In this document: positions 1 through 14,108 of the stretch, one piece after another
Position numbering within the stretch: position 1 is the first letter of the stretch
Layout: each line of letters starts with the position of its first letter
Assembly: GCA_009617715.1 (NCBI GenBank)
Contig: VTFK01000137.1
Location: forward strand, 248,001 to 312,000
Reading direction: 5' to 3'
DNA: 64,000 bases
Source: Plectrocnemia conspersa
Taxonomy: Eukaryota; Arthropoda; Insecta; Trichoptera; Polycentropodidae
The notes under the pieces: model-generated
The model's database searches: none
The model's input: only the letters and a program-made list of their open reading frames with translations
What the model was told of the DNA's origin: nothing
Translations under genes and position numbers: made by a program

Positions 1-1780
1 TTTAAATTTGAGATGTATTTTATTATATTATATTCAATCAGTAACTTTAAACGATTTTATAGTATTTTATTAAATATAAACTCATTTTGACATACGCTTG
101 CTCGGTGTGGGTAACACCAGTAATACTGTTTTTTTTTCTAAAATATACGTCATTAAAATAAATCTATGATGACAATCAACAGTACGCCTAATTATTCAAG
201 TGGCATTTGTAATACACCACAGTATCGTTGAAATTTATTTTATTTGAGATTTTGACTCTACCCCAAAGTTGAATCCCGTAAGTCCAGATTAGTTTTAGTA
301 TTTTTCTTAAATAATGAAGCTGACAATACAGCGGAATTTAGCGTGTAATTTTAAATGTAAATCGTATAATTGTAGTAGTTAAGTTAAAATTGCGCAATAT
401 CTAAAAAATAGCAATATAAAATACTATAAATTTATGTATTAAAAATTCTGATAATTTCGGTAATAAATAATCTGGTGTATTTATTGAGCTCATTAAACGT
501 GTATCATTTTTCTGGTTATATATATTATATTATAAGTCTTAAAGTTGTAATTATTAAAATCACTATATTTATTTTCTTTCTGAATTAATTTTAATCTACT
601 CATGGATTTACTCTATCTACCATGAAATCTGATACTTTGTACGCGAAAAGATGATGTCATGTATGAGTCTAACCGTAGAAAGTTCACGGTGATTCACGTT
701 GATATATATTCTACGTATATATTTTTTTGGAATTTTATCACGATTCTTTGAAGTATGTGACTCATGAGGGCATTATGCAAAATTTTCTTCGCAAAGTAAC
801 CTTAATGACTCTCTTGACGCATTTGGACACCATAATATCCACATATTTAAAAGGTCGTTGCTTCTACGGTCTTGAGTTTTATCTTTTCTTCGGTTCAGTT
901 TCCCAATAACAGAATTTATTGAACAGTCTACTGGAGTTTAGCTTTTATTTTAGTAGTCCTTGGAGGTTTGAAAAATATACAGAAAATATTTCTTATTTAA
1001 TGGCTCAAGGCTTTCTTACCATTAATAGTAAACTGAAATCTCCGTCTTATTCTTCTGTCATCCCTTACCTGTCTATATCAAATTTAATATAACCCGTAGC
1101 ACCCATGAGGTGCTAATAATTTAATTTATTATTTTAATTCAAGTCTATCGTCCAGTATTTTTGCGAACCATAGTAGCATTTAGGTAATTTTCTACTTGTA
1201 TTTTTTTCCACAAGAATAAATTATTTTGATATAGTTGTAAAATTACACAATTTTTGCTGTATCGTTATCTTAAATCAATGTATCTCGTTTTTAAAATATC
1301 GTAGTTTTAACTTAAATGAAATAGACTGTATCATAAATACATATATAAAAATAATTTAGAACCAAGCTTACATTTAAGAAAAAAATTTAAAAGTTATACT
1401 ATACATACAATTTATTTTATCGGTTTTTTGCTATCCATAAAATATCCACGTTTTAGGCAATTTAAATATATTTTTTTTAATATAGCTCAACTGATTCTAA
1501 AATCTAAATCTCCAACATTTTCAAAATTTACTCAAAAAATCTTGTTTATAGATTTTTTAATAAAATTGTTTTCTTTTTTAAAATAAATAATTATGTTAAC
1601 TAATTCAATGTTTATCTTTGAAAGGTTGACGAGAGTCAAACGATAAGACTTTTAAATTGAAAAGGTGACGATCAACAAGACCATGTTGACGTTAAATGGT
1701 TATCGTTGTGATGACGTTTAAATGCGTTTCAATTTATAGTGGAAAATCTACTTTAAACTAGTTTTAATTGCACCTTTATT
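1..1780. other. Gene-free AT-rich stretch
   Basis: No coding-like frame, splice-bounded exon or recognisable transposon was seen. The short open frame at 727-909 lacks protein-like composition. Confidence 0.5.
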
Positions 1781-1781
1781 C

Positions 1782-2140
1782 TCAGAAAGCTAAATTCCAC
1801 GACCCAGATTGTTTCAGGTGCTCGAGATCCTCTTCTAAACCACACGCGTGCCAGAGAAATGTAGAAAAACGACCGTTTAGCATAATGATTTCATGTGGCC
1901 TAGTACAATATGTTTTTTCTGTTCCCTTCGATATTTTTTTCGCTCCCCTTGTGCATAAATTAGTGTTGGGGTCATTTCCGAATGTGTAGCGCTCAATTAA
2001 GGTACCGTTAAATCTTATCAAGTATTTCCACAACACTAACCCCGGCCGCCCGGCAATTAATGCGAAAGACCTTGACCTGGATCTTAACTGGTCATCAGGT
2101 GTAAGAAAAGTCAGACCACGTGCTTTCTAGGCGACATAGG
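1782..2140 (-). CDS. Unidentified exon-like open frame (candidate terminal exon)
   Basis: A minus-strand frame is open from a possible acceptor (CCTAG) near 2131 down to TGA at 1784-1782, about 115 codons. GC is higher than in the flanks. It contains SFALIAGRPGLVLWKYLIRF, then ERYTFGNDPNTNLCTRGAKK, and ends EEDLEHLKQSGSWNLAF. Composition looks protein-like, with Cys, Trp and charged residues mixed. A minus-strand AATAAA (1778-1773) follows the stop by three bases. I do not recognise the family. It could be the last exon of a minus-strand gene, or an old transposon-derived fragment. An in-frame TAG just upstream means it needs splicing to have a start. Confidence 0.35.
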
Positions 2141-2749
2141 GTTTTTACTATGAATCAACACGCGTATTTTTAAGAGTTATTTTGTATACAGTGCTCACAA
2201 GCACGAGCTATACAAACAAAAATGTACTGTAAACTTTAAAGGGGTAAAAAGTAGCAACGGCAAAATACAAGTAACAGTGTGCTTTTTGCTTAATACCGAA
2301 AGATGACGGCACATTCATTGAGCTTTTAAGCGTACTTCATAAAAATTGTAAGAAGGGTGAATGAATTTGGTCAAATACCTAACTGAATAATATTGTGAAA
2401 AATCATTACAATTTAAGCAAGGGGCTTTTATTTTTTTTAAGCTGAGGGCTAAATATATTTTTTTCAAAGAAAAATAAAGTCAGTTCGGTTCAAAGTAAAC
2501 ATTTTTACATATTTTGGTACATTTTATTTAAAGATATTTGAATACATACTTACATATATACAATTAAATTTAACATTAGTACACAATTAAATCTAAAAGT
2601 AAGTCAAGTAAATGTTATTAAAAATAAAATATACACATATTTAAAAAAAATCAGAGAATTTTTTTTAACAAAAATGAACGCTAACAATGTGCTTATTTTT
2701 TGGTTGTAACCATATGGTCGATGTTTGCTACTTAATTAGTAGAATTATT

Positions 2750-4300
2750 TTTTAAGAATAAGATTGAGAATGAGAGTCTGTGATTCGCGAGCGTATCTCT
2801 GATTTTATGTGTTTCATTTCGGTTAATGCTTGTTCACATATGTATGTACTTCCAAAAACTGAAATTATTCTTCGAACAAAATTCTTTATATTTGTATCGC
2901 TAGTTTCTGGTTAGAGCGAATAAAAGTTAATTATCTGCTAATTCTTATGTAATAATTTTTATTTACCGTTTGCTTAGTAATTTTATTAGCATATTTATAT
3001 CAGTACATAAACTTTTTTTCAAATTATTTTTGTAAAATATCAATATTGTCAACAAAAATTTTATTTTTAAAAATACTTATTTTTCCATAAAGTTTTACAA
3101 CATTCAAAATGAAAAATTCTAATTTTTATTGAAATGATTATTTTAATTAAAGTGCATGGGGAAGTTTTCATTCTGAATTAAAGAAATTTAAATATTCACT
3201 TATATCAGCTGAAAATGCAAGATCCCAACACTAACTATCATATATTCAGAAAGTTCTGTGACATATTAATTTTTTTCAATCATAACTATTTAAATTTCAC
3301 CTCTAAAATAAAAAATCATAACAATTTTCCGCGACTAAGCCATTGTACTTTACTGTGCTAAAATAAATCACCATATTCGGCACCAATTGAGTTAAGAAAA
3401 CCTTTAAATTGGCGATGAGATAATCTAATTTGTATAATGTAATTTACTCTGGCTACAACAGTGGACATAATAAAATTTAATTCAATAATTTTACTACAAT
3501 GACTGTTTTTCTTGCTTATTTTAATTTTAAAATACTCTGGCAATATGTTTTATTAATTTTAACGCCGACTGTAGTATTACATGTGAGTGATTCCCAATTC
3601 AATTCAAGCTCAATAATTGTTTCTGATATTTAAAAAAAATATATTTTCATCAGTAGTATTGTCTTTTGAGCTCTTTAAGGCTGCTAGTTCTTCAATTACT
3701 TCTCGGAATAAAAATAAGCAATTAAGCAGTATCACTTATGTCTTTATTTTCGTCGATTGCCAATAATTTGGGCAACACTGTAAATGGTTCTAGCTTCGGC
3801 AACAGTATGATTTGTATTTTTTTAAATATTTTGTTGATTTGTTAAGGTCTCTTTAATTTCTTGATTTTTTTTAGGCAATTTCCTCGAAGTTTTTTAAATT
3901 ATTTACGATGCTCACTAATTTTAAAATGTTATTTTTGACTACAGCAACAGTTTAATTACATATAACACAGATATATTTACATCCTCAAGGAATAAAAAAA
4001 ATTTTAAACAGTTCATTATTTTAATTTTCTTAGACATTTCTTTTAAATCTGAAAATATAAAATTTAAATTTAAAAAAATATTTGAAAATTTGTTACCATA
4101 GTAACAATTCTGGTTTTGAGCGGAGATGAGTGATGGATTTTGGCAGATAGTTACTAAGTACTCCTTCAAAAGATAATTCGTAACTGAACATGTTTTTCTA
4201 TCTATATTTGTCTTATATTTTGTCAATTTTGTGAGCAAGTGTCTTTGTTTCAGGCAAAGAAAGCACGTCAGCTAAATTATTGGAAGTAAAGTTGCGCGTG
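2750..4300 (-). mobile_element. hAT transposase relic (GTF2I-repeat/ZBED type)
   Basis: Minus-strand translation with frameshifts gives HRQFKGFLNSIGAEYGDLF (3358-3420), then VQWLSRGKLL and WDLAFSADISEYLNFFNSE further down. Upstream in the same orientation lies RHLLTKLTKYKTNIDRKT (near 4240). These are order-conserved motifs of the hAT-derived transposases found in GTF2IRD2/ZBED-like proteins. Multiple stops and frameshifts show it is dead. Terminal repeats were not identified. Confidence 0.6.
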
Positions 4301-4565
4301 TTTACAATTTTTTAGTTTTTAAAAGTTTTATTCTATCTACTTTTGTTTTACATTAAAGACAATTTTGCGAAAAAGTTTTGTTTCAGTTAAAGAAAACAGC
4401 AGTTTAAATTTTTAGAGGTAAAATTACACTTGTTCAGTTTCAAACAGTTATGTTTATCGCTTATACATTTTGTAAAGATCTATTTTTTTAATTTTGTTGA
4501 TATCTAGACAGATTCTTCTTGGGCCAGATAAAAAGCACAGCCCGCGGACCGTAATTTAAGGACTT

Positions 4566-4824
4566 CAGTAATGCATCTGTGCTTTTTTAACATAGTAATA
4601 TTTAATCTCCTTCAATTTCACTAGTTATCAAACAAAATCAACGGTTTTCATGGATAATTTCATCTCATTATTTTTATCCAAAAATAATGAGTTAAAATTG
4701 AAGATAATTTTAACTCATTATTTTTATCCAAAAATAATAAGTAGAAATAAAATGTTATTTGATAACTAGTGAAATTGAAGGAGATTAAATATTATTATGT
4801 TAAAAAATCATAGATGCATTACTG
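4566..4824. repeat. Palindromic MITE, 259 bp with about 67-bp inverted arms
   Basis: The left arm 4566-4632 (starting CAGTAATGCATCT) is nearly the exact reverse complement of the right arm 4758-4824 (ending TGCATTACTG), with only a few mismatches. The loop contains a second palindrome and two direct copies of a segment with core TTATTTTTATCCAAAAATAA. As RNA it would fold into a long hairpin. The superfamily is not assigned because no clear target-site duplication is visible. Confidence 0.7.
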
Positions 4825-7800
4825 CGCTACAAACATAATCAATACTTTCAACCTTGTTTGTTTTACATTAGACAATAAATATATTCAATTATAACACTCA
4901 TATTATAATAATATGTAAAACATGCTTTAGCATAACTGAGTGGTATAATTAATGCCTTATGTACATGCACATAACACTATTTTAACTTTTAAACTGGAAA
5001 CAGTAAAAATTATTCAACCATTTCCAGTTTGAAATAGTTTATTACGTTGTATGAAAGCTCTTTATGATTTTGAAAAGTCTTTGAAAGTTTGTACCATGGA
5101 TAAAAAAATAGTTTTATTTAATATTAAACATATGTACATAGTTTGCTATTGATAATAAGGAAAGATTTTTCTAAATATAATATGAATATATTATTGACTT
5201 AAATTATACACAAAGTGAAATATAATATTACCAAAATTATTTCTATTATATGACACATAAATTTATGTTTAATTTAATAAATAAATAGACCTTATATTTT
5301 TCATGCATTAAATGCATTTTCAGCCAAGATTATTTTTCCTTTGAATCATAGAACGCAATAAAAAAATACACATTAGAAAAAGCAATTTAAATTGTATTAA
5401 TATGGAACAAATAATATTATAAATAAGCATATATATTATATTATATTATACAATACATACATACATAAATATTAAATGTTTAATATTCTCAAGAAATAAT
5501 TTTATATAAATTGCTATATATTAAATCGCATATGAATTTTTATAAAGAACTCTTTTTATTTATCAGGTATAGTGATTTAATTTTTTAGTTTAGTAATTTT
5601 ATTAAGTTTATATACATATATATGTATTTGACTATGAGACCTTACATTTTGGGAGTATGTAGCTTAACTTGGTTAGATAGTTTTTTAGACCCTTCACTAA
5701 AAATGTGATAAGTTATTCGCAAACATTTTTTAATTACAAAACACGAGTTAATATGTTCTTAGAAAGAGCGAATGCACTCTAATGCTAAGCATAAAAATGT
5801 AATGTTCCTATCTAATTTCTTTGCAGATTATGATTTAAAACTCGAAAGCCTATAAATTTTATAACTTAAATAACAGTGGACTTAAATTAATTAAATTTCA
5901 TAGAAAGAGTTTTAGGTGCCAATGTTTGACGATGTGGAAAACATTGTAATAGCACAATTTTTAAATCCTTGACCTTTACTTAAGCTTTAAAGCTTGATTT
6001 TCTTTTTAGCATGGTATATTCAGAACCACAAATTTATTTTTTTCGAAACAATTCGTTGAAAAATACATCGAATGCTTTTCTTAAATTCACTAAGCTTTTA
6101 AACGCCTAATTAGACGTTTAAAAGCCAACTTTTATTTATAATTAAAAATAAGAGCTGACTACCTTGACCTTCATTAATACTTTTATTCAAATGTTACTTT
6201 CTCAAGTTTATAACGTCATTTGTCAGAGCTATTTCGGCATTTTATTTCCTCTGTTGGTACTTAAAAATAAAAATAACTTTAACTCACTGATTGTGTGAGG
6301 TTTTGTATATTTTACAATTATACATGATATGTTTTATAAAGCCTGTAGAAGTGAGTTTTTGTGGGGATGTGGGAGATCAAAGAATATTCCAATAAGCCAG
6401 GAAGCTGAAGCTTTTAGAAGCAAAAAGTGAACGCTGGTAAATAACCCTCTTATAGACAACACACAAATATCTTAGGCTTTTTAATCAATAAATAGTCAAT
6501 ATTGTTTTAGTTTACACCAGCGCAACAATAAAGGTGCATGAAATAACTTATTACTACAAATAATTTCATTATATAGGGCCACCGATTATTTATAACTGAC
6601 AACATAAAAACATATTGTGCAACATAAAAACCGTTCGCTCAAAATTTTGCGTGCAAATTAATCTAAACATAAATTATATACAAATAAATAAGTAGTGCAT
6701 TAAGTTCTTAAGTGTCATAATTCGCGAAAATGTATTAAAAATTACGACAATAAAAAAATAACAATTTTTCTTATTGAGTTATGAATAATAGATGCGTATT
6801 GTTTTATATTTGATGGATTTTTTATGCAACAAAGTATATTAATTAGACTTTTCTTTCTCTTCAGGGAAAATATATTAACATTTTAATTCTAATTACCAAA
6901 CTTCAAGCTTTTCAACAAAAGCTTTCTTTGTGGGCAAAATATATAAATCAAAGAAGCACGAACATATCTTCATGCTTAAATGAGTTTCTTACCACCAATG
7001 AAATAGCATTCTCAGCTGTAATTAAAATTGTTATACTTCATCATATTGACAAATAACTAATAAATAATTATATTGCGTTTCAAGAAACCTTTGGGATATG
7101 AAAATATAAAACACAATTTGGTTTTCATATTAAAAAATCACAGGATCATTTATGAACAATATCTAAAAGCCTTCTATGTGAAATAGCAGGAAAATTATTT
7201 AAATAGAAAGTCCCTGAGTATTAAATCCTCATAATAAGCAACCTGAAAGATTGAAGCTGTGTTGTTTCGATAAAAAATGAGTTCTCTATTCAGTGTGAAA
7301 TTCCAGCAAAGCAATTTTAAACATTGATGAAAGTTATTTATATACCATTTAACAAAATTGTAATTAAATTTGAAAATCCAGGGTTTTTAAAATAGTAAGA
7401 AAAAACCACAACCTTATTTTTAAATGTTGTACAACTGCTGCATTTTACCGCTCTTTAAACAGCATCTTTACTGCTGCATAAGAAAGGGTGAGCGTTCCCA
7501 CAGTGACATAATTTTATTGCTTTTGACGTGAATTTTTGACTTCTGAGAAGTGATAATTGTTTTTGCGCCCTCCTATTGACCAAAAGTTGATTTGATTACA
7601 CTTTGACCAATACATATATCAATAAATATTGAAATAAATAAATATTTTTATGTCCTTCGTGATATAGGAAAAGTTGCCTAAAATTTCATTTAAATGATAT
7701 TTAATATAATTTTCTTTAAAAAATAAGTTCCGGCACCTTTGTTGTTTAAACAAAAGCCCTTAGTATATTGATCCTTATACCAAATATTGTTGAAATTTGC

Positions 7801-10800
7801 AATCCCACCCCTTATTGTGTAAGCTTAAGCAGTAGTTTATTTTATTTATTACTTTAATGTATTATAAACATGTTAATGGAGTGTTGAAAAAAATTAGAAT
7901 GCCTTAATTTTTTTACAATTTTGAGGGCAAGAAGTTTGAGAAAACTGCCTAAGATGATGTACACTTGTACATTTTTTTATAAAACAGTATATGTATAGAC
8001 AGATTTAAACCAATATTTATTCCGTGACATATCATTTTTTAATCGTCTATGAAAACCAATTTAAAATATTTATTTCATTATGATCATAATAAAAACAAGT
8101 TTATCAAAAAATCCTGAAAATATATAGTACTGAAACATAGGTAGCAAGAAGTCAAAATAAAGCAAATTATGTGTTATGTTTTATATAACTGTAGTAAAAA
8201 TATTAATAATACATTTAATAAAGTTATTGTTATTGTTTTTTTATATTTTTATATAGGTTAAATGTAACCGGTATTGGTATGGTTGTGCTATAATTGGATT
8301 ATTATAAGAAAACTTTAACAATAACAATTTATGAACAAAACTGTTACTCATAAATTAAGCAACCCACGCGTGAAACTTTACGAGTTACACACATATAAAA
8401 ATCCATTTCGATATAACCCAAATCTTTTTATATTTTTTTCGGCCGTCAAACGCATGCTAATTATGTGTTTTCACAGAAACAGATCGATTCTGATAAAAAG
8501 CCAAGGACGAATCTCCTCCGTAAGATCAAAACCATTTTTGACATAGGCTATGTTTTCGCACGCACGACCTTGAACCGCCCGCGTGGTGGCTTTCTCAAAA
8601 AATTGGAACAAACCTCTTTAGGGTCTCTTTTCTATGTTTAGTCCGAAAGTGGGACAGGCCACCGAAACCGAAACGGATTAATCTTGATCGCGGGCGCCAA
8701 AGCATAATCGGCGCTCAGAAATGGGCTCAGGTCGAATTGATACTATATTAATACGCAAAGTCCGGCCCTGTTGAATGCCACCGATTCGCACTCTTTATAT
8801 ACCATAATGTTAACATGGCGTTGCATGATCGCTAAGGACGAAAATCCACTAATGGTTGTCGGTGGAAAAACGTTAATTTCCTGTAATGGACGAAGCTTTT
8901 TTGATCTATTGCCAATTAGGTTTCGATATGTATTTTTTACAAGTAATCGTGATTTCTGTATTTTTTGCTTGAACCATAGAGAAAATTGCTGTTCGCCTTT
9001 CTAAAAAACCAAACAAATTTGCAACATTAGCGAAATTAAAATTGATCAATTAGATTTTGCTCCACTTTTGATGATTAAATTCTATGGTTTCGCCTATATT
9101 TTTTATTACTTAATATGACGTCATAAGAAAAAAATATATATAGGTATTTATAATTTGTTTATAATACTAGAATAAAAACATATACATGGTCTAACTGAAC
9201 ATAAGCCATGTATATAAAAGTAATATAATTAAACAGTAAACCAAACCGACACTTCACCATTCCATAAATGTTTTAACCTAACCCTAATATTAAAATAGTG
9301 ATTATAATTGTTGCTACTATCTCTTGAGCTTAAAGCTAAGTATACCACAATTACTTGTTAGAAATTTGTAAAGCATTAGTAAATTTATATTTAACTGAAG
9401 TGGTGAATAGCAATGATGTCATATGTGTTTACGTTTTTTCAAAGATTTAATTAAAAATATTTATACTGTCTTTATTAGAAATTAAAATGGATATTTTAGA
9501 AATCAGTAAAAATAAAATATACATAATTATTGACTAATTATTTATTCTAATACAACTGTCAAATATTAACAACATCAATCAATATATAAAATAATTATTT
9601 TATTATCTATTGTACTTTAAAGAGCAAAAATATAATTAAACAATGTCAATGATTTTAGCTTTGCTCGAAACCATTATTCAAGTATGTATAATTTCACTCA
9701 CGATTAACTTCACGAGTTACATTTGGATCTGGGTATTTAATATAACTTCATGTCATTCTTTTTTTCTAAAAGTTGTCGTGGCTACAATATTATAATTAAT
9801 CAAAATATTTGTAGTACTTTTTTAATAAAAAATATTTCTCTTCTAAAATACATTAATATATTTGCTTCGTTTCGTAAAAAATTTTACTCAAGCCTCACAT
9901 TAGTTTGTTTACTTGAGTTTACCATAATTACGTGACCATACATTAAAATTGCCCTTGAAATGTTTCGTTTTCTCGTTTCATTATCGATTTCATAGTTTTT
10001 ATTGTAATCGTATGCAAATTTTAGTAACTGATTGCTTTTCTATTTATATGCGGTATATTTTTTTATAATTTATTATCATCTTAATATGTAATATAAATTG
10101 ATACAATGTAAATATTACCTGTTGATATTTGAACGAAAATTGATCATATCATATTACATTAATTAATCGTTGATATGTCAAATATGATTATGATCTACAC
10201 ATTTTTTTATACGTTTAGAAAAAACAAACCAATAAATATTTTGTGCATTACAAGATGAATTATTAGTTTAGTTTGATTTTTAATCGAATCGCATTATCAA
10301 GTTTAAAGCGAAATACGTTCGTACATGCAAAAAATATAATACCGAAACGAACTGCATTTTTCATTACATTTTTATGCACGCAAACTTATAATAAATTTCT
10401 GTGAAAAACGTTCGATTTTAAAAAATTCGTTTATGTCATATTTCAATGTCGGTTTAATGGACGTTTCTTTATCTTAACTGCAAGCTTACGTGCAGCATTT
10501 CGCTAGGCATTATTTAAAAATCACGATACACCACCGTATCCAAAAATATTATCCATCGCGAAAATTGCTCGAACCAGTTTCCTGAATAGAATGTGTATTA
10601 GTTTTTTTTGCTAAATAAAAATCACTTCCGGCTATTGTAATTTCCCTGAAAGCTTAAAAAGCTCGCTTGCAATATTTTTAGCATCGCGTTATTTACCTTC
10701 GGTTACGCCCTTTTGATTACGACACTAGAGCGATGCACAAAAGCGTTAATCGAGTAAAGAGGCAGAATTTACAGCCACGCCGCTAACGAACACTCATATC

Positions 10801-11859
10801 ATAATTCCTTTTGGATGTGATAGTTGGAACAGTTCCAGCTTAGTAGTCAAAGAACAAAAACAAACGTGTTGCAATCGCCTCTGCATTTGCGGTAAATGAC
10901 TCATGTAAATGAGCTGTGGAATGAATTAAATCTGCAACAGTACTGGGTACTTATAAATTTGTAAAAAGTAAAAATAATACAGAATTATTAAATACTTTAT
11001 GATTATTTAACACCTTAATTATTAACAATGCAGGAAGAACAAGAAAGTATTTAGTATGCTTAAACGCACAGAAAATAAGTAATAGTTATATTTTCTCATA
11101 TTCTTTTCATCCACCTACACTTTTTAATACGACAGACACTTCAATTAAGTTGTCAAATTTTCTGTAGAAAGATTAACCTTTGATAATGTATTAATCATAG
11201 TGATCCAATAAAGTATATTGAATGTAATTATAGTCGATTTAATGACCACGTATTATATAAGTAACTCCTAGGAATGTTTCACTATGATTCATTATATATT
11301 ATACATATTTTTTGCTTTAAAGACGTCTTTGTTAACAAAATTTCGCTAAATAAGTTTTAAATTTACCAATGGATTAAGGAGCAGTACCCAAGTTTAAATA
11401 TTATTTAAAAAGCTTTTCGTTAACTTATTGACTTATTGGATTAGATATTGTAAATAATATTAAATTATATTTACAGAAAAGAAATTTACATTCTTAGAAA
11501 AAAAATATATCATGCTACTTTACGTCTTTAAAATCAACAATTATTTAGCAGATTTTATTAGGGATTCATGTCAGTTACTTTTAAATAAAATTGTCAGTTA
11601 ATAATAGTATAAACAGTTCGTAGATTTTTGACAAATTGAAGCTCAGAACGAGGCTTATAGTATCAGTACTAATTAATTCATATTTTTCTATTATTAATTT
11701 ATTAAGCTAATATAGCTAATTTTAACCCGAAACAAACATACGTACATATATAATAATACGTAATATAAACAGAAAATAAAATGCACGAAAGTGTTTCTTT
11801 ATTTCATTTAGGAATCCTGCTACATTTTGATTTTTTCAGATTGTTCTAGAAATATTATT
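4825..11859. other. Gene-free stretch with two GC-richer islands
   Basis: Mostly AT-rich noncoding DNA. Islands at about 8490-8790 (CCGCCCGCGTGG, GGGCGCC) and 10470-10930 stand out in base composition and could be regulatory or ancient exons. No convincing frame was found in either. One dispersed repeat lies at 7491-7541. Confidence 0.4.
7491..7541 (-). repeat. Dispersed repeat, copy 1 (shared with 56666-56723)
   Basis: The reverse complement reads AATTCACGTCAAAAGCAATA and shortly after AGTGGGAACGCTC. The same two blocks occur in the same order on the plus strand near 56666-56723. The family is unknown. Confidence 0.5.
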
Positions 11860-12175
11860 ATACAAATTCACACCTGCGTACACCATTCCCCTGGCTGTAC
11901 TCGTTTTCTTATACCTAACTATACATAAATTCTCTACAATATTATTATTCTGTTTATTGTTTCAAAAGCTCTTTTGAAATCCAGGCATAGTGCTCCAATG
12001 ATTTTGCTTGTATCCATAGCTAACAACCAATCTTTTATAACTACTTGTAATGCAGTCTCAGTGGAATGTTTTTCTCTGAATCCCGATTGTTGATCACATA
12101 GAATGAGAATTTATAAAAACTTTTCTATACAAGGCAACATGTTAATTGCTTTTATTTCCCTAACCTTTTTACTAT
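11860..12175 (-). mobile_element. Non-LTR retrotransposon (LINE) reverse-transcriptase relic
   Basis: Minus-strand translation gives INMLPCIEKFL, then ILCDQQSGFREKHSTETALQ, then IIGALCLDFKRAFETINR, classic finger/palm motifs of CR1/jockey-type LINE reverse transcriptases. After an internal deletion a tail-like segment (ARGMVYAGVNLYNNI) follows. Stops and the missing catalytic YADD region show it is defective. Confidence 0.75.
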
Positions 12176-14108
12176 TTTTTTTATAGCAATTTGTAGCAAT
12201 CTTAAAATTATCCAGTATTTTTCCTTATGAGAGAATACATTATATTATAATATTAGTAATTAATTATGTGAAAATATTATAAACATACATATAATCCATT
12301 CGAAGTATTACATATAATTTTCTATAAAAATATTTTAATAATTGATTTTTACTAAGCCATTTCATATCCCACCCAGAAATGCATAATATCGTACTTTGAT
12401 AAATATCAAAATTGAATTAAGATATATTTAACTATTTAATTTTAACACAAAAGACAGACTCTTAATAAAAAAACCTTTTATAACTACTGATAATCTTTCA
12501 TACATACAGACAATGTATTTTTGTTAAATTCATATAGGATATTTTCTACTAGTTGAAGTAGCTCATTATTACAGAAACCCGATAGGTACGATCTAGCTCA
12601 ATTTTAATTATTGATCATGATATTCATCCGTGAGATTAGGAAAATCTAGGTTAACCCAATCTATGATGATGGATCGGAATTATAGTTACATAATAATCAC
12701 CAATACTTATCTCCCAAATATAATATAAATTAAAATAACACTAAATTTAAAAAGATTTAGAAGATTAAAATCTAAGTCTTTCAGATTAATAGTCAGCGAC
12801 TTATAGCGTGCTAACAAATTCAATTACTAACCAAATATATACAAAATTATCAATTTAATAAAAACATTTCGTTTTAATTTATGCATTAGATAAAAATCAA
12901 TAATATATATGCAATTAAAAATATTTTTGAAACATTGTTTACGAAAAAATTAATGAATTTTAACAAATATTTCCTTAAGTTAAATTGTAACACTTCCAAG
13001 ATGTTAACGCTCATCATCATTGTGTTGGAAATAAGGGTGCGTATACGCATGCATGCACACATATACAGTTTTCCGCAAATTTGTTTACACCGATAGGAGA
13101 ACGTTACCAATACTAAATTAGGGCTGTTTTACGGGTAGGGAGACCATACGTTAGAAATTGTATTAAAAATTATAATGTGTTATATTTTTATTATAAATTA
13201 TTGTCATGTTGTGGTATTTTGTAATCATTAAAACAATTTCTGTAATATTATATTAAACAGATATTCAACCTGGAGAGTGATTCCAAAACTTATCTCATGT
13301 TTTTGAGTTAAATATGTATTTAAATAAACAAAATAAGCAGGAAAGTGATATTTTACATTTTTCCTCAACAAATTAAATTAAAAAGAAAAAATTAATTGAG
13401 CGTGTAATTTTACATGTTCACCCTAAAATATTTCTCACCAATAATATCCCGATGAGCGTTCACATCATGGACGGACTGTTCTTGGGCTTCCGATAGAGAC
13501 AACCGCGGTAGGATATTTTGGCATCAATATTTTTGTCGAAGACGAAAAATATGAATAAAGGAGGTTGGGAAGGCAGCGGTAAAATGATTAATATGTAACT
13601 TAAAACAAGTGGTTCTGTATGTATTTATCTTCAATTTAATGCTTATTAAAAAAAAACACTGAAGAAAAAATGGCTAAAAATCTTGACATAAATGTTGCCA
13701 CTGATCACATAGGATAAGTAGATTATTGGTTAGAAAAAATAAATTTCGCTACCATTCTCACTCCCACTCTTACTCAAACCTCCAATATAAACTACAATTT
13801 ATACTTATGAAATCTGTTTAACTGCAATGTTCTGCAAGATTCTACATAAGTGACGCATGAGTCCATTAAATAACCAATCCCAAGACTTATTTTTGCGCGG
13901 CTTCATGATTTCCGTTCCGATTAGCCGGTGAGTAAGTAAGTAGCGAGAAATTAAAAAGAAAATAGGGTACGGCTGCAAGTAATATAGATTTTTAGGTGAA
14001 TGTGGGCCAAATTTCTCACACGCTCCTCGTCCGGAAGTGTGGAGTGGAAGGCGCGTGACCCGATCGGGTCGACCCTAGGGGCTGGGGCGGGGGCGCTGGC
14101 ATACTTAC
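12176..14108. other. Gene-free stretch with an exon-like island at 13440-13600
   Basis: On the minus strand at about 13600-13460, one frame reads FVFDKNIDAKISYRGCLYRK before a stop, and another reads NILPRLSLSEAQEQSVHDVN. The codon-like texture is suggestive, but no consistent acceptor precedes either. A second GC-rich island (13990-14110) lies downstream of the minus-strand first-exon candidate. Confidence 0.35.
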
